Assembly: GCA_001801365.1 (NCBI GenBank)
Contig: MGXL01000037.1
Location: forward strand, 3,744 to 16,310
Length of the DNA: 12,567 nt
DNA from: Gammaproteobacteria bacterium RBG_16_57_12
Lineage (GTDB): Bacteria; Pseudomonadota; Gammaproteobacteria; RBG-16-57-12
Direction: 5' to 3'
The notes under the pieces are model-generated. The model searched no databases and was not told the DNA's origin. It was given only the letters and a program-made list of their open reading frames with translations. Shown piece after piece: positions 5,677 to 12,567 of the stretch. Positions within the stretch are counted from its first letter, which is position 1, and each line of letters begins with the position of its first letter. Made by a program: the position numbers and the translations under genes.

Positions 5677-7590
5677 TCAGTCTTCTGAAAAATGCTCCGG
5701 TGTGGCATCACGCCTCCTGAGCCAACCCAGAAATTCCTTCGCGGTCTTTGGGTGGCAAATGTGGTATCCCTGCGCGAAGTCACAATTCATCTTGCGCAGC
5801 ATGGCGGCGGTCTCGGCATCTTCGATACCTTCGGCCACCACCTTGAGACCGAGGTTATGGGCCAGGTCGATGGTGGATCGCACGATGATTTCATCGTTGC
5901 GGATATTGCGCATATGGCTCACGAAGGATCGGTCGATTTTCACCTCGTGCAAGGGCAATTCCTTCAGATAGGCCAGGGAAGAATATCCGGTGCCAAAATC
6001 ATCGACCGACAGGATAATGCCCATACCATGCAGTTCATTGAGTATACTCATGGCATGACCGGGATCTTCCATGATTGCGCTTTCGGTAATCTCCAGCACC
6101 AACGAGGACGGCGCCACCCCGTGCCTGTCCAGCATCCCCCTGACGTGAGCGGGCAGCTCATGATCATGCAGATTGCGTGCGGATAGATTGACCCCCACTG
6201 TTATCCTGATACCCTGCTGTTGCCATACCGCGCATTCCTGCAAGGCCTTGTCCAGCACCCACAAGGTGAGCTGATCGATCAGTCCGGTTTCCTCGGCCAG
6301 GGTGATGAATTCTCCAGGCGACACCCACTCGTCTACCGTCAATTCCCAGCGCGCCAGCGCCTCCACGCCGATGATCTCATTGGTCTTCAAATCGATCTGC
6401 GGCTGATAACACAGGGACAGGCCATCCTGGTCGAGCGCCACTCTCAGGTCATTGATGCGCTGCAGGCGCCGCGGACTGTTGGGATCTTCGGACACATCAT
6501 AGATCGCAATACCGGTGCCGTTACGCTTGGCGGTGTACATGGCCACATCGGCATGCTGCAACAGACTCTGTGCATCCGAGCCATGCTCGGCCACCATGGC
6601 AATGCCGCAACTGACATCGACCCGGATATAGCAATTTTTCAGATTGATCGGCTCGCGCAGGACATTGCGCAGTTTCTGAGTCATGGCGATGGCATCTTCC
6701 ACATCCGCCACGGTGAGGATAATGGCGAACTCGTCACCGCCCAGCCGGGAAATGGTGTCGCTCTTTCTCAGTTCCTTTTTCAGACGCAGCGCCACCTCTT
6801 GGAGTAGCTGGTCACCGATATGATGCCCCAGGGTGTCGTTGATCTCCTTGAACCGGTCCATATCCATCATGACCACGGCATATCTGGATCCGGCCCGTTC
6901 GGCATAGATGATCGCCCGGTCCAGGCGGTCCTGAAACAGGGCGCGGTTAGGCAGCCCGGTCAAGTTGTCGTGCAGGGCCAGATGGCGCATCGCCTCGCCG
7001 GCCTCCCGCGCCTTGCTCAGGGCCTCCTCCTTGGCTTCGACTTCGCGCTGCAGAGCCTTCTGGGATTGCTCCAGCCTAGACATGACCCGCGTCAGGGTCC
7101 GCATGGGAAATATCCGCAGAATGAAATAGACAACCGTCCCCAGCAACAGGCTGATCACTCCTATTAACAGGGTGTCCGAGATCTCCGGCCACAGGCTCAT
7201 GGCGACTTCCACATGCCCCACGGTCCTGCCGCTGTCACTCACCGGTGCGTGACGCGCCAACAGAGGTGTTTCCAGCACCAGTCCGCTGCTCATGACGATA
7301 GCGCCCTTGCTGTCGATGATCCGGTACCTGATGATCTCCTGCCTGGAATGGCTTTTCTCGAGCAACTGCTCCAGCCGATCGCCCTGCAGCTGCCAGGTGT
7401 CGGGATGCAAATAAACAAATTCCGACACGATATCAGAACTGAGTTCCGCTAATGATTGCAGATGTTCGGTTTCATAAAGATAGGATACATAAAAATAGCC
7501 CGCCGGGATGGCGAATACGGTAACCATACCCACGGAGCTGGCCAGCCAGATCACCACTTTTCTGATTCTGCTCTCGGTCTGGCTGATCAT
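5677..7590 (-). CDS. Membrane GGDEF-EAL cyclic-di-GMP protein
   Basis: A 637-residue inner-membrane protein expected to make and/or degrade c-di-GMP. TM1 is at about 11-38 and TM2 at about 139-161, with a ~100-residue periplasmic domain between them, then a charged helical linker (170-205) with no clear HAMP. The GGDEF domain (about 205-365) keeps DNLTGLPNR, DMDRFKEIND, the intact GGDEF at 284-288 and an I-site RKSD (275-278) five residues before it. The EAL domain (about 385-625) keeps E410 (VEALARW), NLSARNL, EITES (about 500-504), DDFGTGYSS (530-538), KIDRSFV (551-557), AEGIED (586-591) and QGY (607-609). By motif both activities look possible. The start ATG overlaps the TGA of the upstream binding-protein gene by one base, implying translational coupling and a joint sensory role. 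Confidence 0.95.
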   Translation of the reverse strand: MISQTESRIRKVVIWLASSVGMVTVFAIPAGYFYVSYLYETEHLQSLAELSSDIVSEFVYLHPDTWQLQGDRLEQLLEKSHSRQEIIRYRIIDSKGAIVMSSGLVLETPLLARHAPVSDSGRTVGHVEVAMSLWPEISDTLLIGVISLLLGTVVYFILRIFPMRTLTRVMSRLEQSQKALQREVEAKEEALSKAREAGEAMRHLALHDNLTGLPNRALFQDRLDRAIIYAERAGSRYAVVMMDMDRFKEINDTLGHHIGDQLLQEVALRLKKELRKSDTISRLGGDEFAIILTVADVEDAIAMTQKLRNVLREPINLKNCYIRVDVSCGIAMVAEHGSDAQSLLQHADVAMYTAKRNGTGIAIYDVSEDPNSPRRLQRINDLRVALDQDGLSLCYQPQIDLKTNEIIGVEALARWELTVDEWVSPGEFITLAEETGLIDQLTLWVLDKALQECAVWQQQGIRITVGVNLSARNLHDHELPAHVRGMLDRHGVAPSSLVLEITESAIMEDPGHAMSILNELHGMGIILSVDDFGTGYSSLAYLKELPLHEVKIDRSFVSHMRNIRNDEIIVRSTIDLAHNLGLKVVAEGIEDAETAAMLRKMNCDFAQGYHICHPKTAKEFLGWLRRRDATPEHFSED

Positions 7591-8405
7591 CAGCGCTCAC
7601 CCTGTTTTACCACCCAGTGGCCGGTATCCTGCAATACGGCGGCGCCCTGCGGGGAAAATACAAAATCGATGAATTTCTGCGCCTCGGGACTCACCTGCTC
7701 ATTGACCGCCATATAGAGCGATTTGGACAGCGGATAAGAACCATCCGCAATCGTCTGCACAGAAGGTATGACACCATCCAGTTTCAGTATCTTGAGCGTA
7801 AGGCGCTCGCTCAGCACCAGGGCCAGGCTGGATATCCCCACACCGCCTGGCGTATGGGCAATCATGTCTGCGGCCTCCTGATCGGTGAGGGCAACAGGCA
7901 AGCCCTTGCGTTGATAGGCCAGATCAAGCGCTGCGCTCATTTCAGGAAAGGCCGAGCGCAGCATCTCGATGTCGGAATCCCGGCTTGGCCGGAGTATCAG
8001 ACGCAGTCGTTCACCATCCGGCCAGGTGAGCCGTGTGCCGGCCAGAAAATCCTGCAACAGGACATGACTGATGTCGTTCTGTTTGCTGTCCTCATGGACG
8101 GCGATAACCAGGGGTGTTCTGGCATAGAGAAGCTGCCGGATCCCGAGGGAGCGCTCTTCCTCTTTCAAGGGTCTGGTGAGCAGCCCGATATGCAGCACCC
8201 CCGACCCTATTCCTTTGGCCGCCCCCGCACTCCCCACGCTGAGTGGAATTTTGACGGTGATTTCCGGATGCCGCGCATTGAATTGTTTCACCAGCAGGCG
8301 AAAGGTGCCAAGATCGGTACCGGAGCCGCCAATTATGATGCTGGATCCGGCCTGGGCTGACTGTCCGATACCCATCAGCCAGAATATCAGCAGTACTATT
8401 CTCAT
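7590..8405 (-). CDS. PstS-like periplasmic solute-binding protein
   Basis: A 271-residue exported binding protein. It has a signal peptide (MRIVLLIFWLMGIGQSAQA, cut after AQA) and a type II periplasmic-binding fold of the PstS-like family: IIIGGSGTDLGTFRLLVKQFNARHP, a SVGSAGAAKGIGSG loop, LVIAVHEDS at the hinge and LSKSLYMAVNE near the end. The classic phosphate-contact R-x-x-x-SGT region reads RPSRDSDIEML, so the ligand may not be phosphate. No pst or other transporter genes are near. The stop codon shares its A with the GGDEF-EAL start (TGATG), so I infer that it is the ligand sensor for that protein and not a transport component. Start: AAGG lies just before ATG 8405 and begins the signal peptide; the longer frame to 8519 adds an unlikely leader. 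Confidence 0.85.
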   Translation of the reverse strand: MRIVLLIFWLMGIGQSAQAGSSIIIGGSGTDLGTFRLLVKQFNARHPEITVKIPLSVGSAGAAKGIGSGVLHIGLLTRPLKEEERSLGIRQLLYARTPLVIAVHEDSKQNDISHVLLQDFLAGTRLTWPDGERLRLILRPSRDSDIEMLRSAFPEMSAALDLAYQRKGLPVALTDQEAADMIAHTPGGVGISSLALVLSERLTLKILKLDGVIPSVQTIADGSYPLSKSLYMAVNEQVSPEAQKFIDFVFSPQGAAVLQDTGHWVVKQGER

Positions 8406-8597
8406 AATGCCTTTATAGTCGCGATGTGAAGTGTGGGATACCGGCAAACGAATATCCTCGCCGCTACAGTCAGCTTGGCACAATGGACGGAAAAAGCCCG
8501 GGGTTGAACCTAATACCACGTATCTTTTGCTAATTTTTTAATATCGGTCCAAACCGCGAAATCTTGAAATACGCGGGCTAGATATAACGCGATAGTA
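8406..8597. other. Intergenic region upstream of binding-protein gene
   Basis: 192 bases between the tRNA 3' end and the binding-protein start, read leftward by both. It should carry the promoter for the two-gene c-di-GMP operon and any tRNA terminator. I see an AT-rich stretch (about 8520-8545) and a small CGGT/ACCG hairpin (near 8546-8557) without a T-run on the tRNA strand. No clear promoter, gene or strong terminator is visible. Confidence 0.4.
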
Positions 8598-8671
8598 TGG
8601 AGCGGGTGATGGGAATCGAACCCACGCTATTAGCTTGGGAAGCTAAAGTTCTACCATTGAACTACACCCGC
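8598..8671 (-). tRNA. tRNA-Gly (anticodon CCC)
   Basis: The minus strand folds into a full 74-nt cloverleaf with the CCA end encoded. Acceptor stem GCGGGTG/CACCCGC with discriminator T; D arm GTTC-AATGGTA-GAAC; anticodon stem TTAGC/GCTAA with loop TTCCCAA, giving anticodon CCC; T arm GTGGG/CCCAT with loop TTCGATT. It closely resembles the E. coli glyU product and decodes GGG. No duplicated 3' end is seen nearby, so there is no sign of its use as an integration site. Confidence 0.96.
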
Positions 8672-8765
8672 ACGGTGTCGTTAGTGCAAAATATCTTACC
8701 TGATGACCACGAAATGCTCCAGAGGACTGCGATGTGACCAGAACCAGGCGGCAGAGTACCCGGGC

Positions 8766-11267
8766 ATGACACGCAGGATTCTGAAGATAATCCTGTCAGC
8801 AATGATGATGCTGCCCGGCGCCATCATGGCCGGAGGCGGCCCGGAAACCACGCTGCTGGTGGTCAACGCGGACTCTCCTTTGTCACTGACCGTCGCCAAT
8901 ACCTATATCAAAGAGCGCGATCTCCCCACCAACCATGTAGTCTGGCTGGAGAATATCCCGTCGCTAGCCACCCTGGATATCGAAACCTTCCGCCAGCGCA
9001 TCTGGCAACCCATCCAGGCCCATCTCGACCGTGAGCAACTGTCCGAGGAAATCGATACCATCGCCTATTCGGCGGACTTTCCGTATGCCGTCGATTTCAA
9101 GCGAGACGTCGATGCCTTTCAGTTGCCCAGGATCAAGTATCGTGGCGAGATCGGCTCTTTGACCGGCCTCACCTATTTTGCCCGGCGCGTCGCCATTGCC
9201 GATGTCGGCTATCTGGGTCTGGGCACCAATCGTTATTACCGGCGTAACCTGGCCAAACAGCCGCCAGCTTCGTCCGCGCTGAGTGACGCGGCGCTCGTCA
9301 CCTATAAAAAAGGGGAACAGGCCCTGGAAAAGCGCAAGGCTGCCGAGGCCTTGCAACTGTTTCAGGGTCTGACACAAGCCTATCCTGACCATCCCCGCGT
9401 CTGGTACCACCTGGCGCGCACCCTGGCGGCGCTGGACAGAATGGACGAGGCGATGCAGGCGCTGCGCAAGGCCGTGGCACTCGGCTGGAATGCGGATTTG
9501 TTAATCCTCAACGACCCGTACCTGCAAAAGTTGCAGCCCCGGGGCGATTTCGCCGAAGTGTTCAATCAGATCACCGGCTACAACGGCCCTTTCGAGCTAG
9601 CGCAGGGCTTTCGCAGCCGCTATCTGTGGAATCGATGGGCACTACCGATACGCATGAACACAGCGTCCGACCTGGACCGCTATTACCTCTCCACGCTGCT
9701 GGCCTATACCGGGATACGCGGCAACAGCCTGGCGGAGGTTGATGCCTATCTCGCCTCGGCGGCGGCGAGCGACGGCAGTCATCCCGAGGGCACGGTCTAC
9801 CTGATGGAAAACGACAATATCCGCTCGCTGACCCGCCAGCGCTATTTCACCACGACCGTGCGCGAGCTGAAACAACGCGGACATTCAGCCGAGATTCTGC
9901 GCTCCGGTCAGGATGGCCAGGACGGCATACTGGCGCGAGGCAGGGACGATATCATTGGTCTGGTGGCCGGCACCGATCGCTTCCGCTGGGCGCAGGCCAA
10001 CAGCCGCCTGCTGCCCGGGGCCATCGCCGAATCACTGACCAGCTACGGCGGCCATTTCGAGAAAAATTTTCAGACCAAGCTCACCGCATTCCTGCGCCAG
10101 GGCGCGGCCGGTTCCAGCGGTGCCGTGGCCGAGCCCTTCAGCATCCCGGAAAAATTTCCCGATGCCCTGCTGCATGTCTATTATGCCGACGGCAGTTCTC
10201 TGGCTGAGGCCTTTTATCAGAGCGTCTCCGGCCCTTACCAGTTGTTGATCGTCGGAGATCCGCTGGCCCGGCCTTTCGCCGCTTTCGCCACGGTTGCATT
10301 GTCGGCGCCTGATCCACAACAGGACTGGCGCGGCACCGTCACCTTGCAGGCGACGGCAATCCCGGCCGAAGGTCATCCCGTCGATCATATCGAGCTGTGG
10401 GTGGATGGCATTCATCTGACGGACATCACGCCGGGTGGCCGCTACCCGTGGGACACCACCGGCCTCAGCGATGGCGCGCATGAATTACGCCTGGTGGCGG
10501 TGGAAGCGGGCAGTATCGAGACGCGTTCTTATCGAAAATATGCCGTCACCTTGGTGAATCACTCGCGCCAGGTTGCATTCGACACGCCTGTCACCTCTGT
10601 CAGCTATGGCAATGAAATTGTGGTGAGCGGTACCACGGGCAATACCGACCGTATCGATATCCTGCAAGGGACGCGCCGGCTGGCCAGCGCTCAACCCGTG
10701 GATGGCCGCTGGCAACTTGCGCTCGCCAGCCAGACGCTGGGTCTTGGCGAGGTGTCGCTCCAAGCCCGCGCCCATCATCGGGATGGAACCACGGTGGTCA
10801 GCCCGCCGGCGACCATCACCATCCTGCCGCCGGCATTACGCCCGGCAAGTCGTGACACAAACCTTCAGCCCGGCCTTGCCGGACGCATACAATTACAGGA
10901 TGGCGCCGTTCTGCACCGGGTCATTACCAAACTGGAAGGGCCGCTGTGGCAGGAAAAATATCCCGCGCCGGTGGCAAACGTGACGCTACAGGGTCAATTC
11001 AAGGTTCCGGCCCCCGGATTTTACCAACTGATTTTCAACGGCGCCGGCCGGCTATCCATCACCATCGATGGCATCAGCTACGCCACGGCGCACCTGACCG
11101 AACAAGGCCCTGAAAGCTACCTGGGACTGGGCCTGGAGGAAGGTTGGCATGACATCACCCTCGCCTTGTCGCCCAGCGGCCAGCCATATCTCAAGGTACT
11201 GTTAAATGGCGCCCAGCCCGGGAACTACCTCGGTGACCATCAGCTTGGCCATCGCACCACCCAATAG
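8766..11267 (+). CDS. Secreted TIGR03790-type protein with Ig-like and PA14-like domains
   Basis: An 833-residue exported protein of unknown function. A signal peptide (MTRRILKIILSAMMMLPGAIMA) is followed by a conserved domain that I match from memory to TIGR03790: LLVVNADSPLSLTVANTYIKERDLP at its start and, near its end, LLPGAIAESLTSYGG, RQGAAGSSGAVAEP, and LAEAFYQSVSGPYQLLIVGDPLARPF. That family is reported almost only from genomes with exosortase. A TPR-like segment (about residues 173-250) interrupts the domain. C-terminal to it are two Ig-like segments (about 510-600 and 605-688) and a PA14-like segment (about 700-820). The mature chain has no cysteine. There is no PEP-CTERM tail. Start: ATG 8766 begins the signal peptide; an open frame from 8703 adds 21 residues. 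Neither start has a good Shine-Dalgarno. It seems monocistronic. Confidence 0.75.
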   Translation: MTRRILKIILSAMMMLPGAIMAGGGPETTLLVVNADSPLSLTVANTYIKERDLPTNHVVWLENIPSLATLDIETFRQRIWQPIQAHLDREQLSEEIDTIAYSADFPYAVDFKRDVDAFQLPRIKYRGEIGSLTGLTYFARRVAIADVGYLGLGTNRYYRRNLAKQPPASSALSDAALVTYKKGEQALEKRKAAEALQLFQGLTQAYPDHPRVWYHLARTLAALDRMDEAMQALRKAVALGWNADLLILNDPYLQKLQPRGDFAEVFNQITGYNGPFELAQGFRSRYLWNRWALPIRMNTASDLDRYYLSTLLAYTGIRGNSLAEVDAYLASAAASDGSHPEGTVYLMENDNIRSLTRQRYFTTTVRELKQRGHSAEILRSGQDGQDGILARGRDDIIGLVAGTDRFRWAQANSRLLPGAIAESLTSYGGHFEKNFQTKLTAFLRQGAAGSSGAVAEPFSIPEKFPDALLHVYYADGSSLAEAFYQSVSGPYQLLIVGDPLARPFAAFATVALSAPDPQQDWRGTVTLQATAIPAEGHPVDHIELWVDGIHLTDITPGGRYPWDTTGLSDGAHELRLVAVEAGSIETRSYRKYAVTLVNHSRQVAFDTPVTSVSYGNEIVVSGTTGNTDRIDILQGTRRLASAQPVDGRWQLALASQTLGLGEVSLQARAHHRDGTTVVSPPATITILPPALRPASRDTNLQPGLAGRIQLQDGAVLHRVITKLEGPLWQEKYPAPVANVTLQGQFKVPAPGFYQLIFNGAGRLSITIDGISYATAHLTEQGPESYLGLGLEEGWHDITLALSPSGQPYLKVLLNGAQPGNYLGDHQLGHRTTQ

Positions 11268-11390
11268 TTTTTCAGCAGGCCGTTAAACTTCCGCACCACT
11301 CTTCCGTTACAGGATATTGGGTTCCATAAATATTATCTCTAATGACCAGACACAACCTCAAATCCAATCGCCAAATGGACGTGTAAGCAT
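11268..11390. other. Intergenic region before the receiver-CheC-PAS operon
   Basis: 123 bases that should hold the promoter of the downstream three-gene operon. An AT-rich patch (CCATAAATATTATCTC, about 11325-11340) could contain a -10 element, but I cannot pair it with a good -35. Only a weak purine stretch (GTGTAAG) precedes the receiver start codon. No gene or clear terminator is seen. Confidence 0.3.
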
Positions 11391-11756
11391 ATGATTACCA
11401 AGGTCTTGATTGTTGATGATTCCGCGATGTCGCGAAAAATAATCCGTAAGGCCCTACCGCATGAATGGGAAGTAACCATCAGCGAAGCGGCCGATGGCTC
11501 CGAGGCCCTGGTTGCCTACCAGGCCGGCAAGGCGGATGTGATGTTTCTTGACCTCACCATGCCCAATCTGGACGGTTTCGCCGTGCTGGAGGCTTTGAAA
11601 AAGCAGGAGGCCAAGGTCTGTGTATTTGTCGTGAGCGCCGATATCCAGCCCAAGGCCCATGAGCGGGTCATTTCACTGGGGGCCATGGCCTTTATCAAAA
11701 AACCCGTCGATGCCGAAATCCTGAAAAATGAGCTGAAAAAAGCCGGATTGATATGA
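11391..11756 (+). CDS. CheY-like single-domain response regulator
   Basis: A 121-residue stand-alone receiver with no output domain. All key residues are present: acidic pair Asp9-Asp10, phospho-acceptor Asp54 (MFLDLTMP), Ser82 (VVSAD) in the Thr/Ser switch position and Lys104 (IKKP). It starts the operon; its TGA overlaps the ATG of the CheC-type gene (ATGA), so the two are probably made in fixed ratio. By position it is the most likely substrate of that phosphatase. The kinase is not in the window. It could act in motility or in control of the PAS protein downstream. Confidence 0.92.
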   Translation: MITKVLIVDDSAMSRKIIRKALPHEWEVTISEAADGSEALVAYQAGKADVMFLDLTMPNLDGFAVLEALKKQEAKVCVFVVSADIQPKAHERVISLGAMAFIKKPVDAEILKNELKKAGLI

Positions 11757-12376
11757 GCGACAAGACATCCCTGCTGACCGACGAGCGCCGTGATGCGCTA
11801 CAGGAGGTGGTCAACATCGCCATGGGGCAGGCCGGCAGCTCCCTGGCCAGCATAGTGAATGAATTTGTCGAACTGTCGATCCCGCAATTTCATCTGGCCA
11901 GGGCCGAGGGCCAGTTGCTCGCCCTGAAGAGCCGGCCGGAGCATCAACAGAATGCCGTCATCATCCGCCAGCCCTTCATCGGACAGCTGCGCGGCGAGGC
12001 CTTTGTGCTCATCAACGCCCCGGATATCCGTTATCTGGCCGGCATCATGGGTTATCAGGGAGAATTAAATACCCCGCAGGAACAGGAATTGCTGCTGGAT
12101 ATCGGCAATGTCATTGCCGGGGCCTGCCTGAACGGCCTGGCCGGGCAACTCGACTTTCAGATCAGTTATGCCGCGCCCGCCGTGTATTCGATGCAGGGCA
12201 GCCTTGCCGCGCTGCTCGATGCGCAAACCGGCAATTGGCCGTATGCACTGCTCATGGAGATCCGCTTCCGGCTCACGGAGCACTCCTTCACCAGTCATCT
12301 GATCTTCATGATGACCGAGGATTCCATCGATCCGTTGACTGCGGCGATCGATCGCCTGCTGAGTGAACTGCAATGA
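11753..12376 (+). CDS. CheC-type response-regulator phosphatase
   Basis: A 207-residue protein of the CheC/CheX/FliY family, which removes phosphate from phosphorylated CheY-type receivers. The family motif D/S-x3-E-x2-N-x22-P occurs at Asp14, Glu18, Asn21, Pro44. A second site is present as Glu112, Asp116, Asn119, Pro142, with the same spacing but Asp in place of the motif Glu. Two sites in one chain is the CheC layout, not the single-site, dimeric CheX. CheC is best known from Bacillus and Thermotoga, where CheD partners it; no cheD is seen here. It overlaps the upstream receiver by ATGA and the downstream PAS gene by ATGA (12373-12376), so all three are likely translated together. I do not assign a gene symbol because orthology with Bacillus cheC is uncertain. 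Confidence 0.85.
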   Translation: MSDKTSLLTDERRDALQEVVNIAMGQAGSSLASIVNEFVELSIPQFHLARAEGQLLALKSRPEHQQNAVIIRQPFIGQLRGEAFVLINAPDIRYLAGIMGYQGELNTPQEQELLLDIGNVIAGACLNGLAGQLDFQISYAAPAVYSMQGSLAALLDAQTGNWPYALLMEIRFRLTEHSFTSHLIFMMTEDSIDPLTAAIDRLLSELQ

Positions 12377-12567
12377 CCCAGACACCCGGCCATCCCGATC
12401 TGTTATCGTCAGCCGCCAGCCAGATCGGCGCCGGCATCATCATCATCGATCGCCAGTTCATGATTCATGCCTGGAATCATTTCATGGAGATCCACAGCGG
12501 CAAGCCGGCCAGGGATGTGCTGGGCAGAAATCTTTTCGAGGCATTCCCCGAGCTGCCGCGCGCCTGG
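12373..12567 (+). CDS. PAS-domain signalling protein, 3' end cut by window
   Basis: The first 65 codons of a gene that overlaps the CheC-type gene by ATGA and runs off the window. The visible part is the start of a cytosolic PAS domain: SQIGAGIIIIDRQFMIHAWNHFMEIHSGK (beta strands with the G-I-x-V-x-D and W-N motifs), then DVLGRNLFEAFPELPRAW. There is no signal peptide or membrane segment. In similar operons that I recall the remainder is a GGDEF diguanylate cyclase, but a histidine kinase is equally possible here; the output domain lies outside. Confidence 0.8.
   Translation, partial: MTQTPGHPDLLSSAASQIGAGIIIIDRQFMIHAWNHFMEIHSGKPARDVLGRNLFEAFPELPRAW

Noticed and set aside
6220-6807. 195-codon plus-strand ORF opposite the GGDEF-EAL gene
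   Set aside because: It is antisense to well-conserved GGDEF/EAL motifs, shows low-complexity His/Gln/Gly composition typical of shadow frames, and has no ribosome site.
7617-8360. 247-codon plus-strand ORF opposite the binding-protein gene
   Set aside because: The minus-strand frame has a signal peptide and family motifs; this one has neither.
7590-8405. Phosphate transport role (pstS) for the binding protein
   Set aside because: No pstCAB or phoU is nearby, the SGT phosphate contact is not kept, and the gene is coupled to a c-di-GMP enzyme.
8598-8671. tRNA-Gly as an attachment site for an integrated element
   Set aside because: No integrase and no direct repeat of the tRNA 3' end are present in the window.
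8964-9410. 148-codon minus-strand ORF inside the TIGR03790-type gene
   Set aside because: It is a shadow of a strongly supported plus-strand gene, with no recognisable domain or start signal.
8766-11267. PEP-CTERM sorting tail on the large secreted protein, suggested by its exosortase-linked family
   Set aside because: The C-terminus ends LGDHQLGHRTTQ with no PEP motif, hydrophobic segment or basic tail.

Overview
The window looks like chromosomal DNA of a gammaproteobacterium. The genes have a moderately high GC content and include the housekeeping genes uup, trmL and a tRNA-Gly(CCC) with an encoded CCA end. Several envelope and cyclic-di-GMP signalling genes are of the kind common in free-living Gammaproteobacteria. 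I see no phage, plasmid, transposase or CRISPR genes. The genus cannot be named from this sequence. Two features are less typical of the group. One is a class 1B dihydroorotate dehydrogenase in place of the usual membrane-bound class 2 enzyme. The other is a large TIGR03790-type secreted protein, a family known to track with exosortase (PEP-CTERM) genomes.

Layout, left to right. (1) The 3' three quarters of uup, then a pair of inverted REP-like elements that run up to a small PNPOx/HugZ-like flavin- or heme-type protein. (2) A convergent minus-strand gene for an exported Sel1-repeat protein, whose Rho-independent terminator lies in the end of the PNPOx-like gene. (3) A small unrecognised plus-strand protein, followed by a decayed REP pair and a 36-bp tandem repeat. 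(4) Class 1B pyrD (minus) and trmL (plus), divergent, with an intergenic region made almost entirely of a second 36-bp tandem repeat. (5) A minus-strand OmpA/MotB-type lipoprotein with a long coiled coil, bounded by terminators. (6) A translationally coupled minus-strand pair: a PstS-like periplasmic binding protein and a two-transmembrane GGDEF-EAL protein. (7) tRNA-Gly(CCC). (8) An 833-residue secreted TIGR03790-type protein with an inserted TPR-like segment, two Ig-like segments and a PA14-like C-terminus. (9) An overlapping operon of a CheY-like receiver, a CheC-type phosphatase and a PAS-domain protein that is cut by the window edge.

How the genes fit together. The most coherent systems are the two signalling units. 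The binding protein and GGDEF-EAL pair resembles the NspS-MbaA arrangement, in which a periplasmic solute-binding protein controls a membrane c-di-GMP enzyme. The CheY/CheC/PAS operon looks like a small phosphorelay with its own phosphatase. The most unusual non-coding signals are two separate 36-bp tandem duplications flanking pyrD. The upstream one duplicates an 8-codon mini-ORF just before the pyrD start. No gene-free stretch exceeds 300 bases; the longer gaps (2460-2726, 3003-3256, 8406-8597) are described below.
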